Positions 31,264-44,000 of a stretch of 64,000 nucleotides of DNA are shown here, piece by piece. The notes under the pieces are model-generated. The model ran no database searches. It had not been told where the DNA came from and saw nothing but the letters and a program-made list of their open reading frames with translations. The position numbers were made by a program, and so were the translations under genes. Position 1 is the stretch's first letter, and the number at the start of each line of letters is the position of its first letter. Origin of the DNA: Lentzea terrae (GTDB lineage: Bacteria > Actinomycetota > Actinomycetes > Mycobacteriales > Pseudonocardiaceae); the NCBI RefSeq assembly GCF_003265345.1, contig NZ_QFWW01000018.1, positions 1-64,000 on the forward strand, in the 5' to 3' direction.

Positions 31264-32961
31264 CTTTCCTTTGTTCACGAGCCGGAATCCGCTTCCCGTT
31301 TTCGTCCCGAGGTGGCCGGCCGCGACGAGCCGGCGCAGTTCCTCGGCGGGGGCGGGTTCACCGCTGGGCGAAGCGGCGCTGAGTGTCTCCAGAATGGCCA
31401 GTGAGACGTCGAGACCAATGGTGTCGAGGAGCGTGAAGGGACCCATCGGGTGGTGGAACGCCGTGACCACCGCGGTGTCGATCTCCTCCACCGTCACGTC
31501 GGTGCGGGCGAGCATGCGGATGGCGTCGTTCAGATATGGGAACAGAACGTGGTTCACGATGAACCCGACGCGGTCCGCGCAGTCGACCGCGGTCTTGCGC
31601 AACCACTTCACCAACGCGTGGGCGGTGGCGTGCACGTCGTCGGCGGTGTGTTCGGTGCGGACGATCTCGACGAGCTTCATGACCGGTGCGGGGTTGAAGA
31701 AGTGCAGCCCGATCACGTCGGCGGGGCGGCTCGTGGCGTTCGCGCAGTCCGTGACGGACAGGCTGGACGTGGTGGTGGCGATGATGGCACCCGGCGCGAG
31801 GACGGCGTCGATTCCTTGCAGCACAGCGAGTTTGGCGGTCATGTCCTCGGCGACGGCTTCGATGACGATGTCGGCTTCTTGGAGAGCTTGGTAGCTCGTG
31901 GCGACGGTGAGTCTGGCGAGGACGTCCTGCCGGTCCTGTTCGGACATCCGTCCTTTCTGGACGAGCTTGGTGAGCGACTCCCGGATCCGGTCCTGCGCGG
32001 CTTCGGCTTTTTCTGCGGTACGGGCGACGAGCGTGGTCGGGATGCCCGCCACGATCAGGACTTCGGCGATGCCGCGGCCCATCAGGCCGGCGCCGACGAC
32101 GCCGGCGCCGCGGATCTCGCGCGGTTCACCGTTCGTGCCGCGGTTGCGGGGTGGCGGCATGATCTCGCCGCGGTCGTCGTAGCGGTGGAAACCCCTGCCT
32201 GTTTTTCGGCCGAGCAGTCCTTCTTCGACCATGCGGTCCAGCAGCGGCGCGGGGATGTAGGAGTCGGAGCCGGTGATCTCGTGGAGTGTGCGGAGGGCGG
32301 ATCGGACGGTGTCGAGGCCGATGAGGTCGACCAGGTGCAGTGGCCCGAACTTGAGACCGCAACCCAGTTTCAGGGCGGTGTCGAGGTCTTCGACGGTCGC
32401 GTAGCCGGCGCCGGCGAGGTTCATGGTGCGGTTGATGCACGCGTAGAGCAGTGCGGTGGCTGCCTCCGCGGGCCGGCCGCCGAGACTGACGATCTCGGTG
32501 CCGGCCAGCCGGACTGCCTTGCGCGCCAGGTGCATCGCCTCGGGTGCGGACATGGACGTGCCGATCAGGCTGGCGTGCTGCCCGTACGGCGGTGGGATGG
32601 AGTAGCGCAGTCCGACGACGCGGTCCGGCGCACCGGAGGCGATCGCGAGCTTCGCCACCGAGAGCGTCGGTGTGGTGGTGAGGAAGACCGTGCCCGGCGC
32701 GCACTGCTCGACGAGCCGTTGCAGCACGGTCTCCTTGGTTTCGAAGTCCTCTGGCAGTGCCTCGATGACGAGGTCCGCCCGTTTGAGGTCGATCAGCTCG
32801 GTCGCGAGGGTCAGCTGCGGGCCGCTCAGCCTGCGGTGCACGCGGGACAGCACGTCGAGATCGCTGTCCACGCCGATCACCTCGGCCCCGTGCGCGAGCA
32901 GGACCTTGGTGAGCCCCTCGCCGAGGCCGCCGAGTCCCACCACCCCGATCACCAGTGGCAT
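31261..32961 (-). CDS. tandem 3-hydroxyacyl-CoA dehydrogenase-like protein
   Basis: 566 aa, two 3-hydroxyacyl-CoA dehydrogenase units. The second (~285-566) has the Rossmann GVVGAGLMGRG, EAVAEDMTAK and the catalytic-His motif GLHFFNPAPVMKLVEI, so it should be active. The first (~1-275) keeps a nucleotide motif (GVVGLGGLGEG) but reads GLRYSIPPPYG where the catalytic His belongs (His to Arg), so it is probably inactive or structural. Single-unit enzymes are about 285 aa and two-unit forms are known. It starts 13 bp after the PKS stop and is almost certainly co-transcribed with it. A role in making an unusual precursor, or in oxidising a beta-hydroxyacyl intermediate, is possible but unproven. 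Confidence 0.82.
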   Translation of the reverse strand: MPLVIGVVGLGGLGEGLTKVLLAHGAEVIGVDSDLDVLSRVHRRLSGPQLTLATELIDLKRADLVIEALPEDFETKETVLQRLVEQCAPGTVFLTTTPTLSVAKLAIASGAPDRVVGLRYSIPPPYGQHASLIGTSMSAPEAMHLARKAVRLAGTEIVSLGGRPAEAATALLYACINRTMNLAGAGYATVEDLDTALKLGCGLKFGPLHLVDLIGLDTVRSALRTLHEITGSDSYIPAPLLDRMVEEGLLGRKTGRGFHRYDDRGEIMPPPRNRGTNGEPREIRGAGVVGAGLMGRGIAEVLIVAGIPTTLVARTAEKAEAAQDRIRESLTKLVQKGRMSEQDRQDVLARLTVATSYQALQEADIVIEAVAEDMTAKLAVLQGIDAVLAPGAIIATTTSSLSVTDCANATSRPADVIGLHFFNPAPVMKLVEIVRTEHTADDVHATAHALVKWLRKTAVDCADRVGFIVNHVLFPYLNDAIRMLARTDVTVEEIDTAVVTAFHHPMGPFTLLDTIGLDVSLAILETLSAASPSGEPAPAEELRRLVAAGHLGTKTGSGFRLVNKGK

Positions 32962-32974
32962 GTCCGTCTCCTCC

Positions 32975-35900
32975 TCAGAGACCGAGCTCTTCGTCGAGCA
33001 TGGCGAACATCTCGTCGTCAGAGGCGGACTCGAAGTCCCTCTCGGTGCTGGTGTTCTTGGCCCACTTGGTGCGCAGGACGTCGAGCCGGCCCGCGATCTG
33101 CTGGTGCAGCGCTTCGTCCACAGTGGCCTGGGCGAGTGCCTTCTCGAACGCGTCGAGGTCGGCGAGCACGCTCGGCAGCCCGGCTTGCGGCGCGTCGGCC
33201 AGCAGCTCGGACTTGAGGTGTGCCACCAGGTCCGCCGGCGTCGGGTAGTCGAACACCAGCGTGGCCGGCAGCCGCAGCCCGGTCGCCTGGCCGAGCCGGT
33301 TGCGCAGCTCGACCGCGGTGAGCGAGTCGAAGCCGAGGTCCTGGAACTGCCGGTCCTCCTCGACGACCTCGCCTTCCGCGTGGCCGAGCACCTCGGCGAC
33401 CTGACCGCGGACGAGGTCGAGCAGCGCGTCCGTGCGTCCCTGGTCGGTGAGTCCGGTGAGGCGCTTGACCAGTGAGCCGGCCGTTTCCTGGCCTGCCACG
33501 GCCTTCTTCGACTTGGTGCGAACCAGGCCGCGCAGCAGTGGTGCTACCTCGTGGTTGCGCAGGACCGCGAAGTCCAGCTTCACCGGAATCGTTTGTGCTG
33601 CTTCGGTTTGGACTGCTTCGTCGAAGAGTGTGGTGCCGAGCTGTGCGGTGATCGCCGGCATGCCGGAGCGGGCCATGCGTTCCGCGTCCTGGGCGGTGAG
33701 CATGCCGGTGTCCCAGGCACCCCACGCCATGCTCGTCGCCTTCTGGTTGTGCGCCTTGCGGTTCGCGGCCAGTGCGTCGAGGAACGCGTTGGCCGCCGCG
33801 TAGTTCGCCTGGCCCGCGTTGCCGAACGTGCCGGCGACGCTGCTGAACAGGACGAGGTTCGCTGCCGGTGCCAGCTCGTGCAGGTACCAGGCGGCGTCCA
33901 CCTTCGGCTGGAGCACCGGGTCGACGCGGTCGAGCGTCAGCGACTCGATGGTGGCGTCGTCCAGCACCCCGGCCGCGTGGATGATCGTCGTCGGTTGGTG
34001 TTCCGCAAGGAGCGCGGCGACCGCGTCCCGGTCGCTCACGTCGCAGGCGACGATCTGGGCACCGGGCACGTCCGCCTGGCCGCTGCGGCTGACCAGCACC
34101 AGTTCCTGGACTCCGTGGTGGTCGACGAGGTGCTGGGCGATGATCCGGCCGAGCCCGCCCGTGCCACCGGTGATGAGCACCTTGCCGTACTCGACGGTTT
34201 CTTCGCTGCGTTCTGCCCTGGCGAGGCGGCCGCCGAGGACTTCCCCGTCCCTGAGCACGATCTGGGGCTCGTCGGCGTTCACGGCCTGCCTCAGCACGGC
34301 CAGGCTGGACCGCTGGTCGTCGATGTCGAGCAACCCGAAACTGCCGGGGTGCTCGGACTGCGCAACCCGGACGAGGCCCCAGATCGCCGCCGACACCGGG
34401 TCCGGGACGTCGTTCTCCGTTGCCGTGACGGCGTTCTTCGTGACGAACCACAGACGTCCCTGCCGGTGGCTGGTGATCCACTCCTGGACGTTGATCAGCG
34501 CGTCCGACACGGCGGCGTGCGTGGAGTCCACGACGTCGCCCGAGTAGGCGGTGACCTGGGTGATGATGACCTCGGCGTCGGCGTTCTCGATGTTGTCGTA
34601 GACGCGTCCGGCGACGAAGTGGTCGACCAGTCCGAAGTGGTCCTCGCCCGCGATCACGACCGTGGCGTCGATGGGCTCGGTGGCGTTGATCGGCGTCCAG
34701 TTGAGTGTGAACAGGGCGTCGCGCGTGGTGTTCTCGTTGAGCTGCCCCGCGTTGACCGCCCGGACCACCAGCGACTCGACCTCGGCGACCGGATTCCCTT
34801 GCGGGTCCGCGATGACGATGTGCATCGCCCCGCTCTCGTCCCTGCTCATCCGCACCCTGACCGCGGATGCGCCGGTGGCGTGGATCTTCACGCCTTCCCA
34901 GCTGAACGGCAGTCCGGCGCCTTGGTCACCCTCGGCGAGGAGCGCGGTGTGCAGCGCGGCGTCGAGCAGTGCCGGGTGAATCCCGAACGCGCCGGGCTCA
35001 ACCCCTTCCGGCAACGCGACTTCCGCGTACACCGCACCTTCGTGCCGCCACGCTCGCTGGAGCCCCTGGAACGTCTCCCCGTACGCGAACCCGATCTCCG
35101 CGAACTTGTCGTAGACGTTCCCGAGCTCGATCGCTTCTCCGACCGGCCAGGCGTCGAGCCGCTCTCCTTGGTTTTGGTTGCTGCTGAGCGTGCCGCCGGC
35201 GTTCTCCGTCCACGGCAGGTCCGTGTCCTCGGGCCTGCTGTAGATCGTGACCGTCCGCTTCTCGTTCTCCTCAGCGCTGATCGCGACCTGCAGCTGCACC
35301 CCGCCCTGCTCCGGCAGCACGAGCGGCGCCGCGATCGTCAGCTCCTCGAGCGTGTCGAGCCCGAGCTCCTCCGCGGCCTTGAGGGCGACCTCCACCAACG
35401 CCGCCCCCGGCACCAACGCCCGTCCCATGATCACGTGGTCCGCCAGCCACCCGTGCGTCCTGAGCGCGATCCGGCTGGTGAACAGGTGCCCGTCCTGCCC
35501 GGCGAGCTGCACCGCGGCCCCCAGCAACGGGTGCCCGACACCGCTCAACCCGGCCGACTTCACATCGCTCACGCCCTCCACGACCTTCGGCCAGTACGAC
35601 TGCCGCCGGAACGCGTAGGTGGGCAGGTCGATCTTCTTGGCTCCCTCCGTCAGCGGTGACCAATCGACCTGGACGCCCTCCGCATGCGCCTGCCCGAGCG
35701 CCGTGAGGAACTGCGTGACCTCGTTGCTCTTTCGCCTGCTGGTCGGAATCGCCCCGTCCACCAACGGCGTCAGCGCCGCATCGGGCCCGATCTCGATGAA
35801 GGTGCAGTTTTGGAGTGCCGTCACGTTCTCGTGGAACCGCACCGCATCCCTGACGTGGTTGACCCAGTAGTCGACGCTCGTGACATCCCCACTCGCCTGG

Positions 35901-38061
35901 AACGCGATCCGCGGCTCACTGAAGGTGATCTCCGCGATCGCCTCCCGGAAGTCCGGCAGCATCGGCTCCATCAACGGCGAGTGGAACGCGTGGCTGACCT
36001 TCAGCTGCTTGTACTTCCACTGCTTGGCGATCTTGAGGACCTCGTCCTCCTCCCCTGCCAGCACCACGGTCCGCGGGCCGTTGACAGCCGCGATCGACAC
36101 GTTGCCCGTCAGGTACGGCGTCACCTCCTCCTCCGAGGCGATGACCGACACCATCGCCCCTCCGGCCGGCAACATCTGCATCAACGCGGCCCGCGCCGTG
36201 ATCAGCTGGCAAGCGTCCTCGAGGCTGAGCACTCCAGCCACGTGCGCCGCCGCCACCTCACCAATCGAGTGCCCGGCAACGTGGTCCGGCCGCACCCCGA
36301 ACGACTCTGTGAGGCGGTACAGCGCAACCTCGACCGCGAACAGCGCAGGCTGCGCCATCCCGGTCTGGTTCAACGCCTCCTGGTCCTCACCCCACATGAC
36401 TTCCTTGAGCGCCGGGTCGAGGTACTGCAGCACGTCGTCAAGCGCCTCTGCAAACACCGGATACGCCTCGTACAGCTCCCGCCCCATGCCAACCCGCTGC
36501 GACCCCTGCCCGCTGAACAGGAAGGCCACCGGCCGCCTCTGCACAGAACCCCGCGCAACCACCTGACCGTCCAGCACCACCGCCCGGTGCTCGAACAACG
36601 TCCGGCCCGCCAGCAACGAGTACGCCACATCCCTGGCGTCCCCACTGACCTGCAAGATCCGCTCAACCTGCCCGTCCAGCGCCCCCTCGGACCGCGCCGA
36701 CACCACCCACGGAATCGATCCCGCTTGGCTGGCCCCCTGGGGGGAGCCACCCCCCATCCCCATCATCTCAGGCAGGTCTGACAATTCCGGCGCCTCGAGG
36801 ATCACGTGCGCGTTCGTCCCGCTGATCCCGAACGACGACACCGCAGCCCGCCGCGCCCGCGCCACCGCCGGCCAAGCCGTGTTCTCCTGCAGCAGCTCGA
36901 CCGCACCCTCACTCCAGTCGACGTGCGAGGAAGGCGTCGCAGCGTGCAGCGTCCGCGGCAACACCCCGTGCCGCATCGCCTGCACCATCTTGATGATGCC
37001 CGCGACACCAGCAGCAGCCTGCGTGTGCCCGATGTTCGACTTGATGCCACCCAACAGCAGCGGCACGTCCCGATCCTGCCCGTAAGTCGCCATCAACGCC
37101 TGAGCCTCAATGGGATCGCCCAAAGAAGTACCGGTGCCGTGCGCCTCCACAGCGTCGACATCAGCAGCAGTCAACCCAGCAGACGCCAACGCCTGACGAA
37201 TCACGCGCTGCTGCGACGGCCCGTTGGGCGCCGTCAGTCCGTTGGACGCACCGTCCTGGTTGATCGCCGACCCTCGCACGACCGCGAGAACCGTGTGTCC
37301 ATGGCGAACAGCATCGGACTGACGCTCCAACACGAGCAGACCAACACCTTCAGACCAGCCAACACCATCAGCCGAGTCAGAGAACGCCTTGCACCGTCCG
37401 TCCTCCGACAAACCCCTCTGCCGCGAGAACCCGACAAACGAGCCCGGCGTCGACATCACGGTCACACCACCGGCCAACGCCAGTGAGCACTCACCGGCCC
37501 GAAGAGCCTGCATAGCCCAGTGCAGAGCAACAAGAGAAGAAGAACACGCGGTGTCGATCGACACCGACGGCCCTTCAAGCCCCAAAGCGTAAGAAACCCG
37601 GCCGGAGATCACCGAAGGCGACGCACCGGTCGACCCGAAGCCCTCGCTGTCCGCACCGCCGATGAGCTGCGTGTAGTCGTTGTACATGACACCGGCGAAC
37701 ACACCGGTGGAGCTGCCCCGCAACGAAGCCGGCGCGATCCCAGCCCGTTCCAAAGCCTCCCACGCGGTCTCCAGCATGAGCCGCTGCTGCGAGTCCGTCG
37801 CAACGGCTTCCCGCGGCGACATCCCGAAGAACTCGGGGTCGAACAGGTCGGCGTCGTGCAGGAACCCGCCGGCCCGGACGTACGACGTACCGGGGTGGTC
37901 GGGGTCCGGGTGGAACAACGTGTCCAGGTCCCAGCCGCGGTTCGTCGGGAACGGCGTGATCGCGTCAATCCCGCCGGACACCAACTCCCACAAGTCCTCC
38001 GGCGAAGAAACACCACCGGGGTAACGGCAGGCCATGCCCACGATGACGATCGGATCATCCG
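32975..38061 (-). other. PKS module 6 and C-terminal docking segment
   Basis: Residues ~8241-9935. [10 protein letters not shown], malonyl AT ([12 protein letters not shown]). [13 protein letters not shown] and [11 protein letters not shown]-type ([34 protein letters not shown]). [11 protein letters not shown]. The module ends in an ~70-residue helical docking region ([20 protein letters not shown] then acidic [14 protein letters not shown]), so another PKS subunit must accept the chain. The KS-AT linker has the second subtype of repeat element. Confidence 0.87.
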
Positions 38062-41000
38062 AAGTGGACACCAAAGCGGGCAACGACTCCACCGGCGAAA
38101 CCGCGCCGAGCAACTCGTCCTGCACGTACCCGGCCAGCTGCAGGGACGACGGGTAGTCGAACACCACGGTCGCCGGCAGCTTGAGCCCGGTGACCGCCGT
38201 GAGCCGGTTGCGCAGCTCGACCGCGGTCAACGAGTCGAACCCGAGCTCCTGGAACGCCCGCGCCGGATCGACCGCCGCGATCGTGTCGAAGCCGAGCACG
38301 GCCGCGACCTCGCCGCGAACCAGGTCCACCACCGCGTCCAGCCGTCCCGCAGAGTCCAAACCGGACAGACGCTGCACCAGCCCGGACGCCGTCTCCGAGC
38401 CAGCGACCTTCCGCCGCGCCTTGACCCGGATCAGCCCGCGCAGCAACGGCTTCACATCACCGTTCTGCTTCAACACCCCGAGATCGAGCCGCACCGGCAC
38501 CACCGCCGGTTCCAGTCCGGCCACCGCCGCGTCGAACAACCGCAGCCCCAAAGCGGCGTCGATCACAGGCATACCGGACCGCCGCATCCGTTCCGCGTCC
38601 TCGGCCGACAACATGCCGGTGTCCCAAGCACCCCACGCCAGCGACACACCCGGCAGCCCGTTGAGCTGACGGTGCGAGGCCAGCGCGTCCAGGAACGCGT
38701 TACCCGCGGCGTAGTTGCCCTGCCCGGCGTTGCCGAACACACCGGCCGCCGACGAGAACACCACGAACTGCGTGGCCTCAGTCGCAAGATCGTGCAGGTT
38801 CAACGCCGCGTCAACCTTGGCGCGCAACACACCGTCGACCCGCTCCGGCGTCAACGACTCGATCACACCGTCATCCAGCACACCGGCCGCGTGCACCACG
38901 CCCCGAACCTTGTGCTGCTTCAGCAACTCCCACAACGCGGCCCGGTCGGCCACATCGCAGGCGACGACGGAAACCCGTGCTCCCAACGCCTCCAGCTCGC
39001 TGACGTCACCCTGACCGCTGCGGCTGACCAGCACGAGCTCGCTGACCCCGTGGTTCTCCACCAGGTGCCGCGCCACGATCCTGCCCAGCCCACCGGTACC
39101 GCCAGTCACCAGAACCGGGCTCTCCCACACGACTTCCTCGGCCCCGGCCGCAACCCTGCCGAGCCGCGCCGCCCGAGCCTCGCCGTCGCGGATCACCAGC
39201 TGCGGTTCGTCGAGGTCCAGCACCCCGAGCAACGTCGCCAAGGACGACTCCTCGGCATCCAGATCGATCAGCCCGAACCGTTCGGGGTGCTCGGTCTGCG
39301 CGGTCCGCAGCAGCCCCCACACCGCCGCACCGGCCAGATCGTCACCCTCGACCGCGCCACGCGTGACGAACACGAGCCGCCCGTCGCGGTCCGCCCGGAT
39401 CCACTCCTGCACCAGCTCCAACGCCCGGTGCGTCACCGCCCGGACCGACTCCGCGTTCTGCTCCCCGGCGACCGGCACGAGCACAACATCCGTGTCGGTC
39501 AACGAAAGCAGACCCTCAACCCGGCCCACCGACAGCCCGAGCACGTCCGGCCCGAGCACGCTGACCGTCTTGCCGGCCTCGGCCGGCGGCACCGCGACCG
39601 GCGTCCACTGCACCGAGAACAACGCGTCCAGCTCAGCAGGTTGCTCCGCCGCGACCGCCCGCATCACCAGCGACTCGACTGACGCCACCGGATTCCCCGC
39701 CGGATCAGCCAAAGCGATCCGCAACCCGCTGCCGTCGCGCGTCATCTTGACCCGCAACGCAGTCGCACCGGTCGCGTGCAGCGACACGTTCTCCCAGGCG
39801 AACGGCAGCCCAGCCGCTCCGCTCTCGTCCAGCAACGAGGCGTGCAACGCAGCGTCCAGCAACGCCGGGTGCAGCCCGAACTGCCTGACGCTCACGTCGT
39901 CCGGCAGCGCAACCTCGGCATACGTCGTGTCACCGGCCCGCCAAGCCGCCCGCAGCCCGCGGAACATGCCGTCGTAAGCGAACCCGGCCTCAGCGAACCT
40001 CTCGTAGCAACCCTCAACGTCCACCACTTCGCCGGCCGGCGGCCACGCCGAAGCGTCGAACTCAACCGTCGGCTCACCCTTCGCGAGCACACCGCTGACC
40101 ACCTGCATCCACTGCGCGTCAACAACCTCGTCCGGCCGCGCGTGAATCGTGAACGTCCGGCGCTCGTCCCCGGCGGACACCTTCATCTGCAGCGCCAGCC
40201 CACCGTGCTCGGGCAACACCACCGGCGCCGACAACGTCAGCTCCTCCAGCCGATCCAGTCCGACCTCGTCCCCGGCCCGCAAGGCGAGCTCGACGAGCGC
40301 CGCACCCGGCACCATCACCCGCCCGTTGATCGTGTGGTTGCGAATCCACGGATGCGTGCGCACCGCCAGCCGGCTGGTGAACAGAACCCCTTCCCCGTCA
40401 GCGAGTTCGGCCGACGCGATGAGCAACGGGTGCCCGACCGCGACCATGCCGATCCCGGACGCGTCGTCCCCGCCGAGCCGCACCGCCGGCCAGTACCGCT
40501 GGTGGTCGAACGCGTAAGTCGGCAGGTCGATCTTCTTGCCGCCAACGCAGAACCCGCTCCAGTCGACCTTCACGCCGTCGACGTGCAACCGAGCCAGCGC
40601 GGTCAACACCGCCACGCGCTCGCCCTTGTCCTTGCGCAGCACCGGAATGGCGTCCTCGACCAGCGCGGACAACACCCCGTCCGGTCCGACCTCGAGGAAC
40701 GTGGTCGCGCCACCATCCCGCAACTTCTGCACGTTCTCGCTGAACCGAACCGCATCCCGAACGTGGTTCACCCAGTACTCAACAGTCGTAACATCCCCGC
40801 TGGCCACCACCGGAACGCTCGGCTGCCTGAACACAACCTCCGCCAACGCTTCCCGGAAGTCGTCCAGCATCGGCTCCATCAACGGCGAGTGGAACGCATG
40901 GCTGACCTTCAGCCTCTTGCTCTTCCACCTCTCCGCAACACCCAGCACCTCGTCCTCGTCACCGGCGATCACGACCGACCGCGCCCCGTTGACCGCAGCG

Positions 41001-44000
41001 ATCGACACCCGCTCAGTGAGATGCGGCAACACCTCCTCCTCAGAGGCCTGGACCGCAACCATCGCCCCACCCTCAGGCAACGCCTGCATGAGCGCCGACC
41101 GTGCCGTGACCAGCAAGCACGCGTCCTCAAGGCTGAACACGCCCGCAACATGCGCCGCCGCGATCTCCCCGATCGAATGCCCGGCAACCTGCTCCGCCCG
41201 CACACCCCACGACTCGAGCAACCGGTACAACGCCACCTCAACCGCGAACAACGCAGGCTGCGCGACCCCGGTCTGGTTCAACGCCTCCTGGTCCTCACCC
41301 CACATGACGTCCCGAACCGCCGGATCCAGGTACATCAACACCGCATCCAACGCCTCAGCGAACACGGGGAACGCCTCATACAACTCACGCCCCATGCCAA
41401 CCCGCTGCGACCCCTGCCCGGAGAACAGCACCGCGAGCGACCGCTGCGACTGCGCGGTCCCCTGCGCCAGCACCTCGCCCCCGAGCACCACGGCCCGATG
41501 CTCAAACTGCGCCCGCGTCGTCAGCAGCGAATACGCGACATCCTCAGCCGCCCCCTCAACGCCCTTGACCCGCTCAACCTGCCCCGGCAACGCCTCCGCC
41601 GTCCTGGCCGAGACCACCAACGGAATCGATCCCGTCTGGGCCCCCCAGGGGGAGACCGAGGTCCCCACTCCAATCGTCCCATCCAGCACCGACATTCCGG
41701 CGCCGGAAAGATCGACAACACCCGAGTTGTCCACAGGCGCCGAGTTGTCCACAGATTCCGCCGAGCCCGTCTGACCAGCCGTTTCAACGACTACGCTGGA
41801 AATTGGGGGGATCCCCGCGGGCGCTTCCAAGATCACGTGCGCGTTCGTGCCGGAGAATCCGAACGACGACACGCCCGCCCGCCGCGGCCGCGACACCTCA
41901 GGCCACGGCGTCACCTCGGTGACGAGCTCGACCGCACCTTCGCTCCAGTCGACGTGCGTGGACGGCGCGGTGATGTGCAACGTCGGCGGCACAACGCCGT
42001 TCCTCATCGCGTGCACCATCTTGATCACACCGGCGACACCGGCAGCCGCCTGCGCGTGCCCGATGTTCGACTTGATGCCACCCAACAGCAGCGGCACATC
42101 CCGATCCTGCCCATAGGTCGCAAGCAACGCCTGCGCCTCGATCGGGTCACCCAGCGTCGTGCCAGTCCCGTGCGCCTCAACCGCGTCGACATCAGCAGTA
42201 GTCAACCCAGCAGACGCCAACGCCTGACGAATCACCCGCTGCTGCGAAGGCCCGTTAGGGGCCGTCAAACCGTTCGAAGCGCCGTCCTGGTTGACAGCGG
42301 AACCGCGCATGACCGCCAAAACCGTGTGCCCATGACGAACCGCATCCGACTGACGTTCCAACACGAGCAGACCAACACCCTCGGACCACCCCACACCATC
42401 AGCCGAGTCGGAGAACGCCTTGCAGCGCCCGTCCTCCGACAGACCGCGCTGCCGCGAGAACCCGACGAACGCCCCCGGCGTCGACATCACCGTCACACCA
42501 CCGGCCAGCGCCAGCGAGCACTCACCGGCCCGCAGCGACTGCGCCGCCAGGTGCATCGCAACGAGTGACGACGAGCAGGCGGTGTCGATCGACACCGACG
42601 GCCCTTCGAACCCGAAGGTGTACGAAACACGCCCAGAGACGACAGACGGTGACGTGCCGGCACCCTGGTGTCCCTCGGAGTCGGCCTCGATGATCTGCGC
42701 GTAGTCGTTGTACATGACACCGGCGAAGACACCCGTCCGAGAACCACGCAGCGACGTCGGGTCGATACCCGCTCGCTCCAACGCCTCCCAGGTGGCCTCC
42801 AGCAGGATGCGCTGCTGGCCGTCAGTCCCCAAAGCCTCCCGCGGCGACATCCCGAAGAACGCCGGGTCGAACTGGTCCGCGTCGTGCAGGAAGCCACCGG
42901 CGCGGGCATACGAAGTGCCGAGGTTGTCCGGGTCCGGGTGGAACAGCGTGTCGAGGTCCCAGCCGCGGTTCTCCGGGAACGGCGTGATCGCGTCAACCCC
43001 GTCGACCACCAGCCGCCACAGGTCCTCCGGCGACGAAACACCACCGGGATAGCGGCAAGCCATACCCACGATGACGATCGGATCGTCCGAAGTGGACACC
43101 AACGCGGGCAGCGCGTCAACCTCCGCAGCCCCGAACAGCTCGGAGTGCAGATGGTCCGCCAGCGCGACCGCCGTCGGGTAGTCGAACACCAGCGTCGCCG
43201 GCAACCGCAACCCGGTCGACTCGGTGAGCTGGTTGCGCAGCTCCACAGCGGTAAGCGAGTCGAACCCGAGATCCTGGAACGCCCGAGTCGCGTCCACCGC
43301 GTCGATCGACGAATGGCCGAGCACCGAAGAAACCTGCGTGCGCACCAGGTCCACGAGCGCCACACGCCGGTCCGCGACGTCCATCGAGCCGAGCCTCCGC
43401 ACAAGTCCGGACGACGCACCCGCAGCCACCCGCCGTGCCTTGACCCGGATCAGACCCTGCAGCAACGGCGCCACCGCCCCGCGTGCCCGCAACGTAGCAA
43501 GGTCGAGCCGCACCGGAACGGTCAGCGCCGCCTCGCTCGCAACGGCCGCGTCGAACAGCTCCAGCCCTTGCTGCATCGTGATCGGCGGCATACCGGCAGC
43601 CGTCATGCGCGCCGCCTCAGCCTCGGTCAGCTCACCGGTCATCCCGCTGACCTCGGACCACACGCCCCACGCCATCGACGTCGCCGGCAGCCCGCGAGCC
43701 TTGCGGTGCGCGGCAAGCGCGTCCAGGAACGCGTTGCCCGCCGCGTAGTTCGCCTGCCCAGCGTTGCCGAACACCCCAGCCGCCGATGAGAACACGACAA
43801 ACGCCGTCAGATCGCTCGTCAGCTCGTGCAGGTGCCACGCCGCATCAGCCTTGGGCCGCAACACAGCCGACACCCGCTCGGGCGTCATCGACTCGATCAC
43901 ACCGTCGTCCAGCACACCGGCCGCGTGCACGACGCCCCGGATCTCGTGCTGCGCAAGAAGTTCCGCGACCGCGTCCCGGTCCGTCACGTCACACGCCGCA

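Larger units (their letters stand above)
38062..43090 (-). other. PKS module 5 (KS-AT-DH-KR-ACP)
   Basis: Residues ~6565-8240. [10 protein letters not shown], malonyl AT ([12 protein letters not shown]). [13 protein letters not shown] and LLDAALHA, with YDGMFRG where YGxxFQG is usual. KR B-type ([14 protein letters not shown]). [11 protein letters not shown]. Predicted double bond. The KS-AT linker is the longest of the set, with the repeat element and two perfect TTGTCCACA boxes. Confidence 0.87.

Noticed and set aside
36711..36790. Linker repeats as a CRISPR array or clustered phage-like repeat
   Set aside because: Copies are 4.5-5 kb apart, once per module, and translated in frame; there is no spacer structure and no cas gene.
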